A stretch of DNA of 31,710 nt from JAURVT01 sp049059935. GTDB taxonomy: Bacteria; Actinomycetota; Actinomycetes; Propionibacteriales; Nocardioidaceae. The notes below the pieces were generated by a model. The model ran no database searches. It had not been told where the DNA came from and worked only from the letters and a program-made list of their open reading frames with translations. Both the position numbers and the translations under genes were made by a program. The stretch spans positions 1 through 31,710 of the forward strand of contig NZ_JBMGQR010000054.1 of the NCBI RefSeq assembly GCF_049059935.1. The letters run 5' to 3'. Below, one piece after another: positions 1-7,769 of this stretch. Numbering within the stretch: position 1 is the stretch's first letter; each line of letters starts with the position of its first letter.

Positions 1-4
1 CCCG

Positions 5-1792
5 GTGGTCGACGATCCCGCGCGGCTCCTCGAGGCGGCGACCGGCGTCGTCTACGTCGGCATCGACGCGCTCGTCGTCGGGCTGGTGCTCCAGCTGAGC
101 GTGCGGCCGGTGGCCCGCGTCCCGGCGTTCTGGTTCATGCTCGTCGGGTTCGTCTGCGTGCTGCTGGGCGACCTCGGACGGGCCGTGGAGGTCGCCGGCC
201 TCGTGACGCTCCCGGTGGCCGCGATCGACGTCTGGCACCTCTCTGCCTTCTGCCTGCTGGCCGCGATGAGCCTGCACCCCTCGATCGCCGACCTGCGCGC
301 GGTGCCCACGGACGCCTCGGTGCACTCGAGCCCCGCGCGCCTGGCGATCTCCTACGTCGCCCTGGTCGTCCCGACGGTCGTGCTGCTCGAGCACGACTCC
401 CCGGGCGGGCTCGAGCACCGCCTGCGGACCGCGCTGTACGTGGCGCTGATGTCGGCGGTGTTCGCCCGGATGTGCTTCACCGCCGTCCACCTCACCCGGT
501 TGCAGCGCTCCACGCGTCACCGCGCCGACCACGACGAGCTGACCGGTCTGCTCAACCGCTCGGCCACCCTCACCACGCTGCACCGTCGGCTGCAGCACCG
601 GCGGGGACGCACCACCCACCTGCTGTTCGTCGACGTCGACCACTTCAAGCAGGTCAACGACACCTGGGGCCACGCGACGGGCGATGCCGTGCTGCGGCAG
701 GCGGCGTCACGCATCGTCGCCGCGGCCGGCCAGGGCGCGGTGGTGGGACGCGTGGGGGGCGACGAGTTCGTCATCGGCTGCCACGAGGACCCGCTGGCCG
801 TCGCCACGCGCGTGCGTGGCGCGTTCGCCGACGCCTTCAGGCGCCCCGACGGCGAGCCGCTCGCCGTCACCTGCTCGATCGGGTTCGCGAGCCAGGACGC
901 CGAGTCGACGATCGAGTCGCTGGTGGCCGACGCGGACGTCGCGATGTACGCGGCCAAGCGGGCCGACCGGAACTCGATCCGCCGGTTCTCGCACGAGGAG
1001 CGGGTCGTGGCCGACGAGTCGGCGCACCTGCGCCAGCTGCTCGACGGCGCACTGGCGCGTGAGGAGCTGGACGTCCACCTGCAGCCGCTCGTCGACGTCG
1101 AGGGCCGCGTCACCGGGTACGAGGCGCTGCTGCGGTGGGACGTCCCCGGGCGCGGGCTCGTCCCGCCCGACACGTTCGTGCCCATCGCCGACGGTGCGGG
1201 CCTGATGGAGGGCATCGGCGCCTGGGTGCTCCGCCGGGCCTGCGCCCACCTCGGGCAGCTGCGCGACCAGGGCGACGGCGACCTCTACGTCACCGTCAAC
1301 CTCACGGCCCGCCAGCTCGCCGACACCGGCCTGCGGGACGCGGTGCTCACCGCCCTGCGGGAGGCCGACCTGCCCGCGTCGGCGCTGTGGCTCGAGCTGA
1401 CCGAGTCGTCGATGGTCCGCGACACCGTCGCCACGCGCGAGAACGTGGCCGCGCTGCGCCACCTCGGCGTGGTGTTCGCGCTCGACGACTTCGGCACCGG
1501 GTTCGCCTCGCTCGCGCACCTGCACGACATCGACTGCCAGGTGGTCAAGATCGACCGCTCGTTCGTCTCCCGTCTCGACGAGCCGGGGTCGGCGCAGGCG
1601 GTCGTCCGCGCGATCATCGCGATGGCCCACTCCCTCGACCTCGACGTCGTGGCCGAGGGCGTGGAGACGCCCACGCAGGCCGAGATGCTCAGGTCGCTGG
1701 GCGTCGACTACCTGCAGGGCTACCTGTTCGGGCACCCCGCCGCTCCGGCGCCCCTGGCCCGCCCCGTCGTCGCCGAGCGCCGGACGGCCTGA
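5..1792 (+). CDS. Membrane GGDEF-EAL cyclic-di-GMP protein
   Basis: Predicted to make and/or degrade the second messenger c-di-GMP at the membrane. The N-terminal ~165 residues hold about five hydrophobic segments. The GGDEF domain follows (about 170-330), starting at DHDELTGLLNR, with an intact GGDEF signature at 251-255. The EAL domain (about 345-585) has YEALLRW with E373-A374-L375 and DDFGTG at 494-499, so both catalytic halves look active. The positions where the product-inhibition RxxD site normally lies, just before GGDEF, read GxxA, so that feedback site appears absent. The first visible start is a GTG at base 5. Its ribosome binding site would lie outside the window, so the true start may be further upstream. 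It precedes the aminotransferase by about 70 nt on the same strand. Family assignment is certain; net activity cannot be told from sequence. Confidence 0.93.
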   Translation: MVDDPARLLEAATGVVYVGIDALVVGLVLQLSVRPVARVPAFWFMLVGFVCVLLGDLGRAVEVAGLVTLPVAAIDVWHLSAFCLLAAMSLHPSIADLRAVPTDASVHSSPARLAISYVALVVPTVVLLEHDSPGGLEHRLRTALYVALMSAVFARMCFTAVHLTRLQRSTRHRADHDELTGLLNRSATLTTLHRRLQHRRGRTTHLLFVDVDHFKQVNDTWGHATGDAVLRQAASRIVAAAGQGAVVGRVGGDEFVIGCHEDPLAVATRVRGAFADAFRRPDGEPLAVTCSIGFASQDAESTIESLVADADVAMYAAKRADRNSIRRFSHEERVVADESAHLRQLLDGALAREELDVHLQPLVDVEGRVTGYEALLRWDVPGRGLVPPDTFVPIADGAGLMEGIGAWVLRRACAHLGQLRDQGDGDLYVTVNLTARQLADTGLRDAVLTALREADLPASALWLELTESSMVRDTVATRENVAALRHLGVVFALDDFGTGFASLAHLHDIDCQVVKIDRSFVSRLDEPGSAQAVVRAIIAMAHSLDLDVVAEGVETPTQAEMLRSLGVDYLQGYLFGHPAAPAPLARPVVAERRTA

Positions 1793-1863
1793 CCCGGTCG
1801 CAGCGCACGGGCCCGGTTGTGGAAACGTCCGGGCCAGCGACGCCCCGACCCGAGAGGACCCCC

Positions 1864-3123
1864 GTGCCCACCGACGAGACGACCGCCCGAGGCGACCGGA
1901 CGAGGCGCACCGTCGGGCAGTCCGAGAAGCTGCACGACGTCCTCTACGACATCCGCGGCCCGGTCAACGCGCGCGCCGCCGAGATGGAGGCCGCCGGGCA
2001 CCGGGTGCTCAAGCTCAACATCGGCAACCCGCAGACGTTCGGCTTCGAGGCCCCCGACTCGATCGTCGCCGACATGGTCGCGGCGCTGCCCGTCTCGCAG
2101 GGCTACTCCGACGCGCGCGGCATCGTCTCGGCGCGGCGCGCGGTCGTCCAGCGCTACGAGCTCGAGGACGGCTTCCCCGACGTCGACGTCGACGACGTGT
2201 GGCTCGGCAACGGCGTCTCCGAGCTGATCCAGATCTGCCTGCAGGCGCTGCTCGACGACGGCGACGAGGTGCTCGTCCCGTCGCCGGACTACCCGCTGTG
2301 GACAGCGTCGACCAAGCTCGCGGGTGGCGTCGCGCGCCACTACCGCTGTGAGGAGTCGAACGGCTGGCAGCCCGACCTGGAGCACCTCGCGTCGCAGATC
2401 GGGCCGCGCACGCGCGCGATCGTCGTCATCAACCCCAACAACCCCACCGGCGCGGTGTACTCCGAGCAGGTGCTCGACGGCATCGCGGCGCTGGCCCGCG
2501 AGCACGACCTGGTGCTGATGAGCGACGAGATCTACGACAAGGTGCTCTACGACGACGCGGTGCACGTGCCGCTCGCCACCCGCGCGCCCGACCTGCTGAC
2601 GCTGACCTTCAGCGGCCTGTCCAAGGCGTACCGCGTGTGCGGCTACCGCGCCGGCTGGGTGGTGGTGAGCGACCCCGCGGGCGTCGCCGACGACTACGAG
2701 CACGGCATCAACCTGCTCGCGTCCATGCGCCTGTGCCCCAATGTCCCGGCGCAGCACGCGATCCAGGTGGCCCTCGGCGGGCACCAGTCGATCAACGACC
2801 TGGTGCTGCCCGGTGGCCGCCTGCGCGACCAGCGCGACGCCGCCGTCACCGCCCTGCGCGCGATCCCCGGCGTCTCGGTCGTCGAGCCGCGCGGCGCGCT
2901 GTACGTCTTCCCCCGCCTCGACCCCGAGGTCTACCCGGTGCGCGACGACGAGCGCCTCGCCCTCGACCTGCTGCTCGCGCAGAAGATCCTGCTCACCCAG
3001 GGCACCGGCTTCAACTGGCCCGACCCCGACCACCTGCGCATCGTCACCCTCCCCCGCGCCGAGGAGCTCACCGACGCCATCGGACGACTCGGGACGTTCC
3101 TGGCGACCTACCGCCAGGACTGA
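1864..3123 (+). CDS. alaA: AlaA-type PLP-dependent aminotransferase (alanine transaminase)
   Basis: A 419-residue fold-type I aminotransferase, predicted to interconvert pyruvate and alanine using glutamate as amino donor in the cytoplasm. It closely resembles E. coli AlaA as I recall it: DIRGPV near the N-terminus, LKLNIGNP, GNGVSELI, PSPDYPLWTA, the NPNNPTGAVY motif, DEIYDK, and the PLP-binding lysine K254 in SGLSKAYRV, followed by LASMRLCPNVPAQHAIQ. The GTG at 1864 is chosen because GAGAGG lies 6-7 nt upstream (1852-1857) and because the open frame before it overlaps the preceding GGDEF-EAL gene. The first ~18 residues are polar and poorly conserved. A DinB-like gene follows 23 nt later and may be co-transcribed. 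The exact amino-acid preference is inferred from family resemblance. Confidence 0.9.
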   Translation: MPTDETTARGDRTRRTVGQSEKLHDVLYDIRGPVNARAAEMEAAGHRVLKLNIGNPQTFGFEAPDSIVADMVAALPVSQGYSDARGIVSARRAVVQRYELEDGFPDVDVDDVWLGNGVSELIQICLQALLDDGDEVLVPSPDYPLWTASTKLAGGVARHYRCEESNGWQPDLEHLASQIGPRTRAIVVINPNNPTGAVYSEQVLDGIAALAREHDLVLMSDEIYDKVLYDDAVHVPLATRAPDLLTLTFSGLSKAYRVCGYRAGWVVVSDPAGVADDYEHGINLLASMRLCPNVPAQHAIQVALGGHQSINDLVLPGGRLRDQRDAAVTALRAIPGVSVVEPRGALYVFPRLDPEVYPVRDDERLALDLLLAQKILLTQGTGFNWPDPDHLRIVTLPRAEELTDAIGRLGTFLATYRQD

Positions 3124-3146
3124 CCCGCGTGCGGCAGGGTGTCGCC

Positions 3147-3623
3147 ATGGCCTGGACCGACGACCTGCGCGCCCGTCACGAGGAGCTGCTCGAGGAGTAC
3201 CGCACCAGCCTGCGCGGACAGCTCGACGGGCTGACCGAGGAGGAGGCGCGACGCTCCCTCGTCCCGTCGCGGACGACGCTGCTGGGGCTGGTCAAGCACG
3301 TCACGTACGTCGAGCGCTTCTACTTCGACCACCTGGTCACCGGGCGGTCGCTGAAGGAGATCGGCGTCGCGTCCACCCCCGACCGGTCGTTCGTGCTGAG
3401 GAAGACCGACACGATCGAGACGGTCCTCGCCGCGCACGCCGAGACCTGCGACGCCTCGCGGCGCACCCTGGCCGACCTGGCGTTCGGCGACGTCGTCGAC
3501 GGTGCCCGCGGCGAGCGGACGGTGTGGGCGCTCGTGCTGCAGGTCGTCCGCGAGCTGGCCCACCACAGCGGCCACGCCGACATCCTCCGCGAGCAGGTGC
3601 TCGCCGCGCGCGACGACGACTGA
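3147..3623 (+). CDS. DinB/DUF664 family protein
   Basis: A 158-residue protein of the DinB-like four-helix-bundle superfamily (DUF664 branch). Many actinobacterial members are putative metal-dependent, thiol-linked (for example mycothiol) transferases of unknown substrate. Candidate metal-binding histidines are visible: one in LVKHVTYVERF (near residue 52) and a pair in ELAHHSGHADILREQ near the C-terminus, which is the usual His arrangement of this family. The ATG at 3147 lies 23 nt after the aminotransferase stop. An AGGG (about 3137-3140) upstream is a modest ribosome binding site. The stop is followed immediately by the first copy of a palindromic repeat element, probably the transcript end. 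Family is firm; function unknown. Confidence 0.85.
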   Translation: MAWTDDLRARHEELLEEYRTSLRGQLDGLTEEEARRSLVPSRTTLLGLVKHVTYVERFYFDHLVTGRSLKEIGVASTPDRSFVLRKTDTIETVLAAHAETCDASRRTLADLAFGDVVDGARGERTVWALVLQVVRELAHHSGHADILREQVLAARDDD

Positions 3624-3630
3624 GCCCCGT

Positions 3631-3748
3631 CCGCCCCACCCGTCGCACGATTCCCAGGTGAACCTGGGAATCCGTCGAGCCCACGGAGAACTTCCCACGG
3701 TCTCGACGGTTCTCCGGGTGAAGTGGGACGGACGGTGCGCCCGGGACG
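3631..3748 (+). repeat. Intergenic palindromic repeat element, copy A
   Basis: First of three related elements, 118 bp, beginning 7 nt after the DinB-like stop. It holds a perfect inverted repeat, ATTCCCAGGT-GA-ACCTGGGAAT (3650-3671), then a second hairpin with arms CGGAGAAC (3684-3691) and GTTCTCCG (3709-3716), then a conserved tail (GTGGGACGGACGGTGC). The opening CCGCCCCACC is partly complementary to the tail, so the whole unit could fold as an outer stem enclosing two hairpins. Hand alignment with copy B (6973-7091) gives roughly 80% identity over the full length with one gap. It lies in the same orientation as the gene it follows. Confidence 0.85.
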
Positions 3749-3813
3749 ACGACGCCTGAGCCCCCTCGCCACGGATCCGACGCGCACGGTCGGCGGATGT
3801 CCGCTTTGCGTGC

Positions 3814-3829
3814 GAGCGTGGGGACGCTC
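3814..3829 (+). promoter_or_regulatory. Inverted repeat upstream of the sugar ABC operon
   Basis: GAGCGT-GGGG-ACGCTC is a perfect 6-bp-arm inverted repeat, 40 nt before the start of the sugar-binding lipoprotein gene. A smaller repeat, GCGGA-TG-TCCGC, lies just upstream at 3793-3804. Sugar importers of this class are commonly controlled by LacI/ROK repressors that bind such palindromes, but no regulator gene is adjacent and it could equally be an mRNA hairpin. The rest of 3749-3868 shows no gene. Confidence 0.35.
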
Positions 3830-3868
3830 AGGGCCGCCTGGCCTGCGGACGACCCGGGAGGACGCACC

Positions 3869-5167
3869 ATGACGCTCGACCGACGCGGCTTCCTGTCCGC
3901 CGCCGGGGCGCTGTCCGCCGGCGCCGTGCTTTCCGGCTGCCGGGGGTTCACCGGCCGGGGCTCCGACGACGGCGCGGCCGGCGAGCTGACCTTCACCACC
4001 TGGGGCACCGACAGCGAGCTCGACGGGTTCCGTCGCGGCATCGCGGCGTTCACCGCAGCCAACCCCGGGTCCGACGTCAAGCTCAACGCGGTGCCCTACG
4101 AGCAGATGTTCCAGAACATCGACGCGCAGCTGCAGTCCGGCGACGCGCCCGACGTCTTCAGGGTCGACTACGACAACCTCGGCACCTACGCCGGACGCGG
4201 CCAGCTGCTGAACCTGCAGGACCTCGTCGACCTCTCGCTGGGCGAGGACTTCACTCCCGCGATGTGGCAGGCCGTGCAGTTCGACGACGCCCCGCACGGC
4301 GTCCCGCACCACACCGACACCTCGGCGATCCTGTACAACAAGGCGGCGCTGCGTTCGGCGGGCGTCCGCAGCGTGCCCACCACGCTCGAGTCGGCATGGA
4401 CCTGGGGCGAGTTCGAGGAGGTCGCGCTCAAGCTGCGGGCCGACCTGCCGGACGACCGCTACCCGTTCGCCTACAACTGGCAGCAGACCGGCGTCACGCG
4501 CTGGCTCAGCTGGCTCTTCCAGGCCGGCGGACGCTTCCTCGACGACGACCTGGTCACCCCCGCGATCGACTCCGCGGCCGGGCGGCGGGCCGTCGACTTC
4601 ACCGCGAGCTTCTTCCCCCGACGGCTCGTGCCGGCCAACAGCTCGGTGAAGTCCACGGTCTACGCCAGCGACGTGTTCTTCTCCGAGACCGTGGCCATGA
4701 CGTTCGCCGGCGCGTTCCTGCTGCCCGACGCCGCCGAGCTCGCCCCCTTCGAGTGGGGTGCGACGTTCTCCCCACGCGACGAGCGCGGCGGCGGCGACCT
4801 CGGCGGCAACGCGCTGGTCGCGACGGCCGACGCGCGCTCGCCTGAGCTGGCGGCCGAGTTCCTGTCGTTCATGGTCCAGCGCGACCAGATGAACGACTTC
4901 TGCACCCGCTCGAGCCTGCTGCCCACCCGCAAGGACCTCGTCGAGGGCGGCATCGAGTTCGCGGTGCGTCCCGAGCTCTCCACGACCTTCATCCAGCAGG
5001 CGAGCACCGTCGAGCCGTCGGACGCCGCGCAGGTCGCCTCCCGCTCGATGGCCGGCATCAACGCGGTGCTGGCCGACCAGCTCGAGCTCGCGTTCGCCAA
5101 GGGCCAGAGCACCGCCGAGACGCTGTCGAAGCTGTCCGACGGCATCGCCGAGGCGACGGCCCGATGA
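3869..5167 (+). CDS. Sugar ABC transporter substrate-binding lipoprotein
   Basis: A 432-residue extracellular solute-binding protein of the MalE/UgpB-like family 1, predicted to bind a sugar or oligosaccharide outside the membrane and deliver it to the two downstream permeases. The N-terminus MTLDRRGFLSAAG has a twin-arginine (Tat) type signal. The lipobox L21-S22-G23-C24 marks lipidation at C24. Mature sequence starts with LTFTTWGTDSE, typical of the family, and contains APDVFRVDYDN and GVPHHTDTSAILYNK. The ATG at 3869 is preceded by GGGAGG at 3856-3861. Its stop overlaps the start of the first permease (ATGA, 5164-5167), showing translational coupling. Substrate cannot be named from sequence. 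Confidence 0.9.
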   Translation: MTLDRRGFLSAAGALSAGAVLSGCRGFTGRGSDDGAAGELTFTTWGTDSELDGFRRGIAAFTAANPGSDVKLNAVPYEQMFQNIDAQLQSGDAPDVFRVDYDNLGTYAGRGQLLNLQDLVDLSLGEDFTPAMWQAVQFDDAPHGVPHHTDTSAILYNKAALRSAGVRSVPTTLESAWTWGEFEEVALKLRADLPDDRYPFAYNWQQTGVTRWLSWLFQAGGRFLDDDLVTPAIDSAAGRRAVDFTASFFPRRLVPANSSVKSTVYASDVFFSETVAMTFAGAFLLPDAAELAPFEWGATFSPRDERGGGDLGGNALVATADARSPELAAEFLSFMVQRDQMNDFCTRSSLLPTRKDLVEGGIEFAVRPELSTTFIQQASTVEPSDAAQVASRSMAGINAVLADQLELAFAKGQSTAETLSKLSDGIAEATAR

Positions 5168-6120
5168 GCCAGGACGCCGCGGTGCGCGCCGACGTCGAGC
5201 GGCAGGACGAGCGGCCGCCGGAGCGGTCGGCCCGCACGCAGGGTCGGCTGCGACGGCTGCACGAGGCGGTCACGGGCTACTCGTTCCTCGCCCCCAACCT
5301 CGTGCTGGTCGGGGTGTTCCTGTTCCTGCCGCTCGTCTGGGCGGTGCTGATCAGCCTGCGCCAGACCGACGGGTTCACCAGCGACTTCGTGGGGCTCGAC
5401 AACTACCGCCGGCTGCTCTCGGACCCGGTCTTCTGGCGCGCCACCGCCAACACGGCGCTGTTCACCGTCATCGTCGTGCCGCTGAGCATGCTGGTCGGGC
5501 TCGCCTGCGCGGTGCTGATGAACTCGGTGCTCCCGGCCCGCGGCGTGTTCAGGACGGTCGTGATCCTGCCGATGGCGATCTCGGGCGTCGCGACCGCGCT
5601 GATGGGGGTGCTGTTCTTCGACCAGAACACGGGCATCGCCAACAAGCTGCTCGGGGCGGTGGGCGTCTCGACGGTGCCGTGGCAGTCCGGCGGCTCGGCG
5701 GCGTTCGTCTCGGTGGTCCTGGTGACGCTGTGGTGGCGGGTCGGGTTCAACATGCTCATCTACCTCGCCGGGCTGCAGGGGATCTCGCCCGAGCTGTACG
5801 AGTCGGCCCGCCTCGACGGCGCCGGGCCGTGGCAGCGGTTCCGGTTCATCACGCTGCCGATGGTGGGGCCGTCGACGTTCTTCCTGCTCGTCATGAACGT
5901 CATCTACTCGTTCCAGGTGTTCGACATCGTCTTCGTGATGACGCAGGGCGGGCCGGGCAACGCCACGTCGGTGCTCGTCACGTACGCCTACGACACCGGT
6001 TTCGGCGAGACCCGTCAGCAGGGCTACGCCGCCGCCGTCGGCATGGTCCTGCTCGTCCTGACCCTCGCGTTCACCGCGCTGCAGTGGCGCTTCAGCCGCA
6101 CCCGAGACCTGGTGGAGTGA
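5164..6120 (+). CDS. Sugar ABC transporter permease, MalF/UgpA type
   Basis: A 318-residue integral membrane protein, first of the two permeases of the sugar importer. After a charged ~40-residue cytoplasmic N-terminus there are about six hydrophobic spans (first near residues 40-60). The EAA loop that docks the ATPase is clear: ELYESARLDGAGPWQRF followed by ITLPMVGP. It overlaps the lipoprotein gene by 4 nt and is followed 2 nt later by the second permease. No ATP-binding subunit gene is present in the operon. In actinobacteria, sugar importers of this layout usually share an MsiK-type ATPase encoded elsewhere, which is the likely situation here. Confidence 0.92.
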   Translation: MSQDAAVRADVERQDERPPERSARTQGRLRRLHEAVTGYSFLAPNLVLVGVFLFLPLVWAVLISLRQTDGFTSDFVGLDNYRRLLSDPVFWRATANTALFTVIVVPLSMLVGLACAVLMNSVLPARGVFRTVVILPMAISGVATALMGVLFFDQNTGIANKLLGAVGVSTVPWQSGGSAAFVSVVLVTLWWRVGFNMLIYLAGLQGISPELYESARLDGAGPWQRFRFITLPMVGPSTFFLLVMNVIYSFQVFDIVFVMTQGGPGNATSVLVTYAYDTGFGETRQQGYAAAVGMVLLVLTLAFTALQWRFSRTRDLVE

Positions 6121-6122
6121 CC

Positions 6123-6956
6123 ATGACGACGACGAGCTCCCGCGACCGCCGCGCCACCGCGCTGCGTGCTGTCGTCGCGGCGGTGGTGGGCCTGGTGCTG
6201 GTGTTCCCGCTGTACTGGATGGTGGTGGTGGCGTTCTCTCCGCGCCGCGAGCTGCTCTCGGCCGACCTGCGGCTGTGGCCGCGCGACCTGACCCTCGCCA
6301 ACTTCGACCGCGTGCTCGACGGCTTCCCGGTGATCACGTGGCTGGGCAACTCCGTGGCCATCGCCGGCGTCACCACGCTCATCACGGTGAGCGTCAGCCT
6401 GCTGGCCGGATACGCGTTCGCGCACCTGCGGTTCGGCGGCCGGACCTTCATCTTCCTGGCGACGCTCAGCACGATGATGCTGCCGGTCCAGGTGATCATC
6501 ACCTCGCAGTTCCGGCTCGTCACCGACCTGCACCTGTACGGCACCTACTGGGCGGTGATCCTGCCCACCGCGGCGTCGGCGTTCGGCGTCTTCCTGGCCC
6601 GGCAGTTCATGATCGGCATCCCCCGCGAGCTGCTCGACGCCGCCAAGGTCGACGGCGCCGGCCAGGTCCGGATCTTCTTCCAGGTGGTGCTGCCCCTGTG
6701 CCGCCCGCTGATCGCGGTGCTGACGCTGCTCACCGTCCTGTCGACGTGGAACGACTTCGCCTGGCCGCTGATCGCGCTCAAGGAGAACGAGCTCTACACG
6801 CTGCCGATCGGCCTGACCTACCTGCAGGGCCAGTTCGGCCCCGACTACGGCGCCACCATGGCCTTCGCGCTGCTCAGCGTCCTGCCCATGGTGGTGCTCT
6901 TCCTGGTCTTCCAGCGCCAGTTCGTCCAGGGCTTCACCCGCAGCGGAATCCGCTGA
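6123..6956 (+). CDS. Sugar ABC transporter permease, MalG/UgpE type
   Basis: A 277-residue second permease of the sugar importer, with about six membrane spans (first near residues 15-37: VVAAVVGLVLVFPLYWMVV). The EAA loop reads ELLDAAKVDGAGQVRIFF, followed by LPLCRP, and the C-terminus FVQGFTRSGIR is typical of MalG/UgpE-like subunits. The ATG at 6123 has GGTGGAG just before it, within the end of the previous gene, so the two permeases are translationally coupled. Repeat copy B begins 17 nt after the stop and probably ends the transcript. No ATPase follows. Confidence 0.92.
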   Translation: MTTTSSRDRRATALRAVVAAVVGLVLVFPLYWMVVVAFSPRRELLSADLRLWPRDLTLANFDRVLDGFPVITWLGNSVAIAGVTTLITVSVSLLAGYAFAHLRFGGRTFIFLATLSTMMLPVQVIITSQFRLVTDLHLYGTYWAVILPTAASAFGVFLARQFMIGIPRELLDAAKVDGAGQVRIFFQVVLPLCRPLIAVLTLLTVLSTWNDFAWPLIALKENELYTLPIGLTYLQGQFGPDYGATMAFALLSVLPMVVLFLVFQRQFVQGFTRSGIR

Positions 6957-6972
6957 CCCCCCGCGCTCTCAC

Positions 6973-7091
6973 CCGCCCCACCCGTCGCAGGTTTCCCAGG
7001 TGAACCTGGGAAACCGCCGGAACCATGGAGAACTTCCCGGGTATCGGGACAGATCTCCAGGTGAGGTGGGACGGACGGTGCTGCTGGGACG
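6973..7091 (+). repeat. Intergenic palindromic repeat element, copy B
   Basis: A 119-bp copy following the permease stop in the same orientation. The main palindrome has 12-bp perfect arms, GGTTTCCCAGGT-GA-ACCTGGGAAACC (6990-7015). A second hairpin has TGGAGA (7026-7031) pairing with TCTCCA (7054-7059), with an inner TCCCG/CGGGA. The flanks CCGCCCCACC (6973-6982) and GGTGGGACGG (7065-7074) pair at 9 of 10 positions, supporting an outer stem around both hairpins. It stands tail-to-tail with copy C. Confidence 0.87.
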
Positions 7092-7109
7092 TCGCGCCGC
7101 GCCACCGTT

Positions 7110-7207
7110 CCACCGCCACTCCCGCACCACTGGGCACGGAGAACCGTCCCGACACCCGGGAAGTTCTCCGTGCCGGGCGCAGATTCCCAGGTATACCTGG
7201 GAAACCG
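7110..7207 (-). repeat. Intergenic palindromic repeat element, copy C (inverted)
   Basis: The third copy lies on the minus strand, directly after the stop codon of the cyclic-nucleotide-binding gene. It has a perfect 20-bp palindrome, TTCCCAGGTATACCTGGGAA (7184-7203), and a second hairpin with 12-bp perfect arms, GGCACGGAGAAC (7133-7144) and GTTCTCCGTGCC (7163-7174). It lacks the CCGCCCCACC opening seen in copies A and B, and its tail is more diverged. B and C together fill the 251-bp gap between two convergent genes; nothing else is recognisable there. Confidence 0.83.
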
Positions 7208-7627
7208 TCAGGCGGGGTCGGCGTCCCCGGCCTGGCGGGAGGAGGCGAGGTCGCGGAGGCGGTCGGCGAAGGACGGGTCGCGCTGGAGGAGCTCGGCGAA
7301 GGACTCGTCGGTGAGGTGGACGGCCTTGAGGGGCGTGTTCGCGACGACCGACGCGCTGCGCAGGCGGCGGTCGACGAGCGCGATCTCGCCGAAGACGTCG
7401 CCGGGGCCGAGCGTGGCGATGGTGGTCTTGTCGCGACGCACCTCGGCCTCGCCCTCGACCAGGATGTAGGCGCGGTCGGCGGGGGTGTTCTCGTGGATCA
7501 CCGACCACCGGGCCGGGATCGTGACCAGCTGGCCGACCGAGGCGATGTCGTTGACGACGCCGCGGTCGAGGTCGGTCACCCGCCGCAGCGCGTCGACGAT
7601 CTCGGCATCTGGCTTCCTGCGCGCCAT
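7208..7627 (-). CDS. Small cyclic-nucleotide-binding domain protein
   Basis: A 139-residue protein made of a single CRP-type cyclic-nucleotide-binding domain. The phosphate-binding cassette at 79-92 reads FGEIALVDRRLRSA, with E81 and R90 in the positions that contact the ribose and phosphate of cAMP. There is no helix-turn-helix, so it is a stand-alone cAMP (or cGMP) sensor rather than a transcription factor. The ATG at 7627 is chosen because GGAGGAGGG lies about 10 nt upstream; the frame is open further upstream, but that stretch has no family resemblance. It is divergent from a membrane adenylate cyclase (143 nt between starts), which suggests a paired cAMP source and receiver. The partner it regulates is unknown. 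Confidence 0.87.
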   Translation of the reverse strand: MARRKPDAEIVDALRRVTDLDRGVVNDIASVGQLVTIPARWSVIHENTPADRAYILVEGEAEVRRDKTTIATLGPGDVFGEIALVDRRLRSASVVANTPLKAVHLTDESFAELLQRDPSFADRLRDLASSRQAGDADPA

Positions 7628-7703
7628 GGCTCGCGGCCCTCCTCCGCCCGGCCTTAGCCGAGCCCCGGTGCAACTGAGGGTTACAGGGTCCCACCTGGAA
7701 CGA

Positions 7704-7733
7704 CCGGTGTCCAAGCACCGGGCCCACTAGGCT
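7704..7733 (+). promoter_or_regulatory. Candidate promoter/operator of the adenylate cyclase gene
   Basis: A perfect inverted repeat CCGGTG-TCCAAG-CACCGG (7704-7721) sits immediately before a -10-like TAGGCT (7728-7733), which would start transcription near 7740, 30 nt ahead of the ATG. The repeat occupies the -35 region, so a bound regulator could block or recruit polymerase. It does not match the CRP/GlxR consensus (TGTGA-N6-TCACA). It lies between divergent genes and might serve both. Confidence 0.4.
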
Positions 7734-7769
7734 GTGTCGCCAGCGTCACGGACCTCGGGAGGAGACGCG

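Noticed and set aside
7732..7752. CRP/GlxR-like site (GTGTC...GTCAC) in the cyclase promoter region
   Set aside because: The half-sites are 2 nt too far apart for the TGTGA-N6-TCACA consensus and the outer bases do not match.
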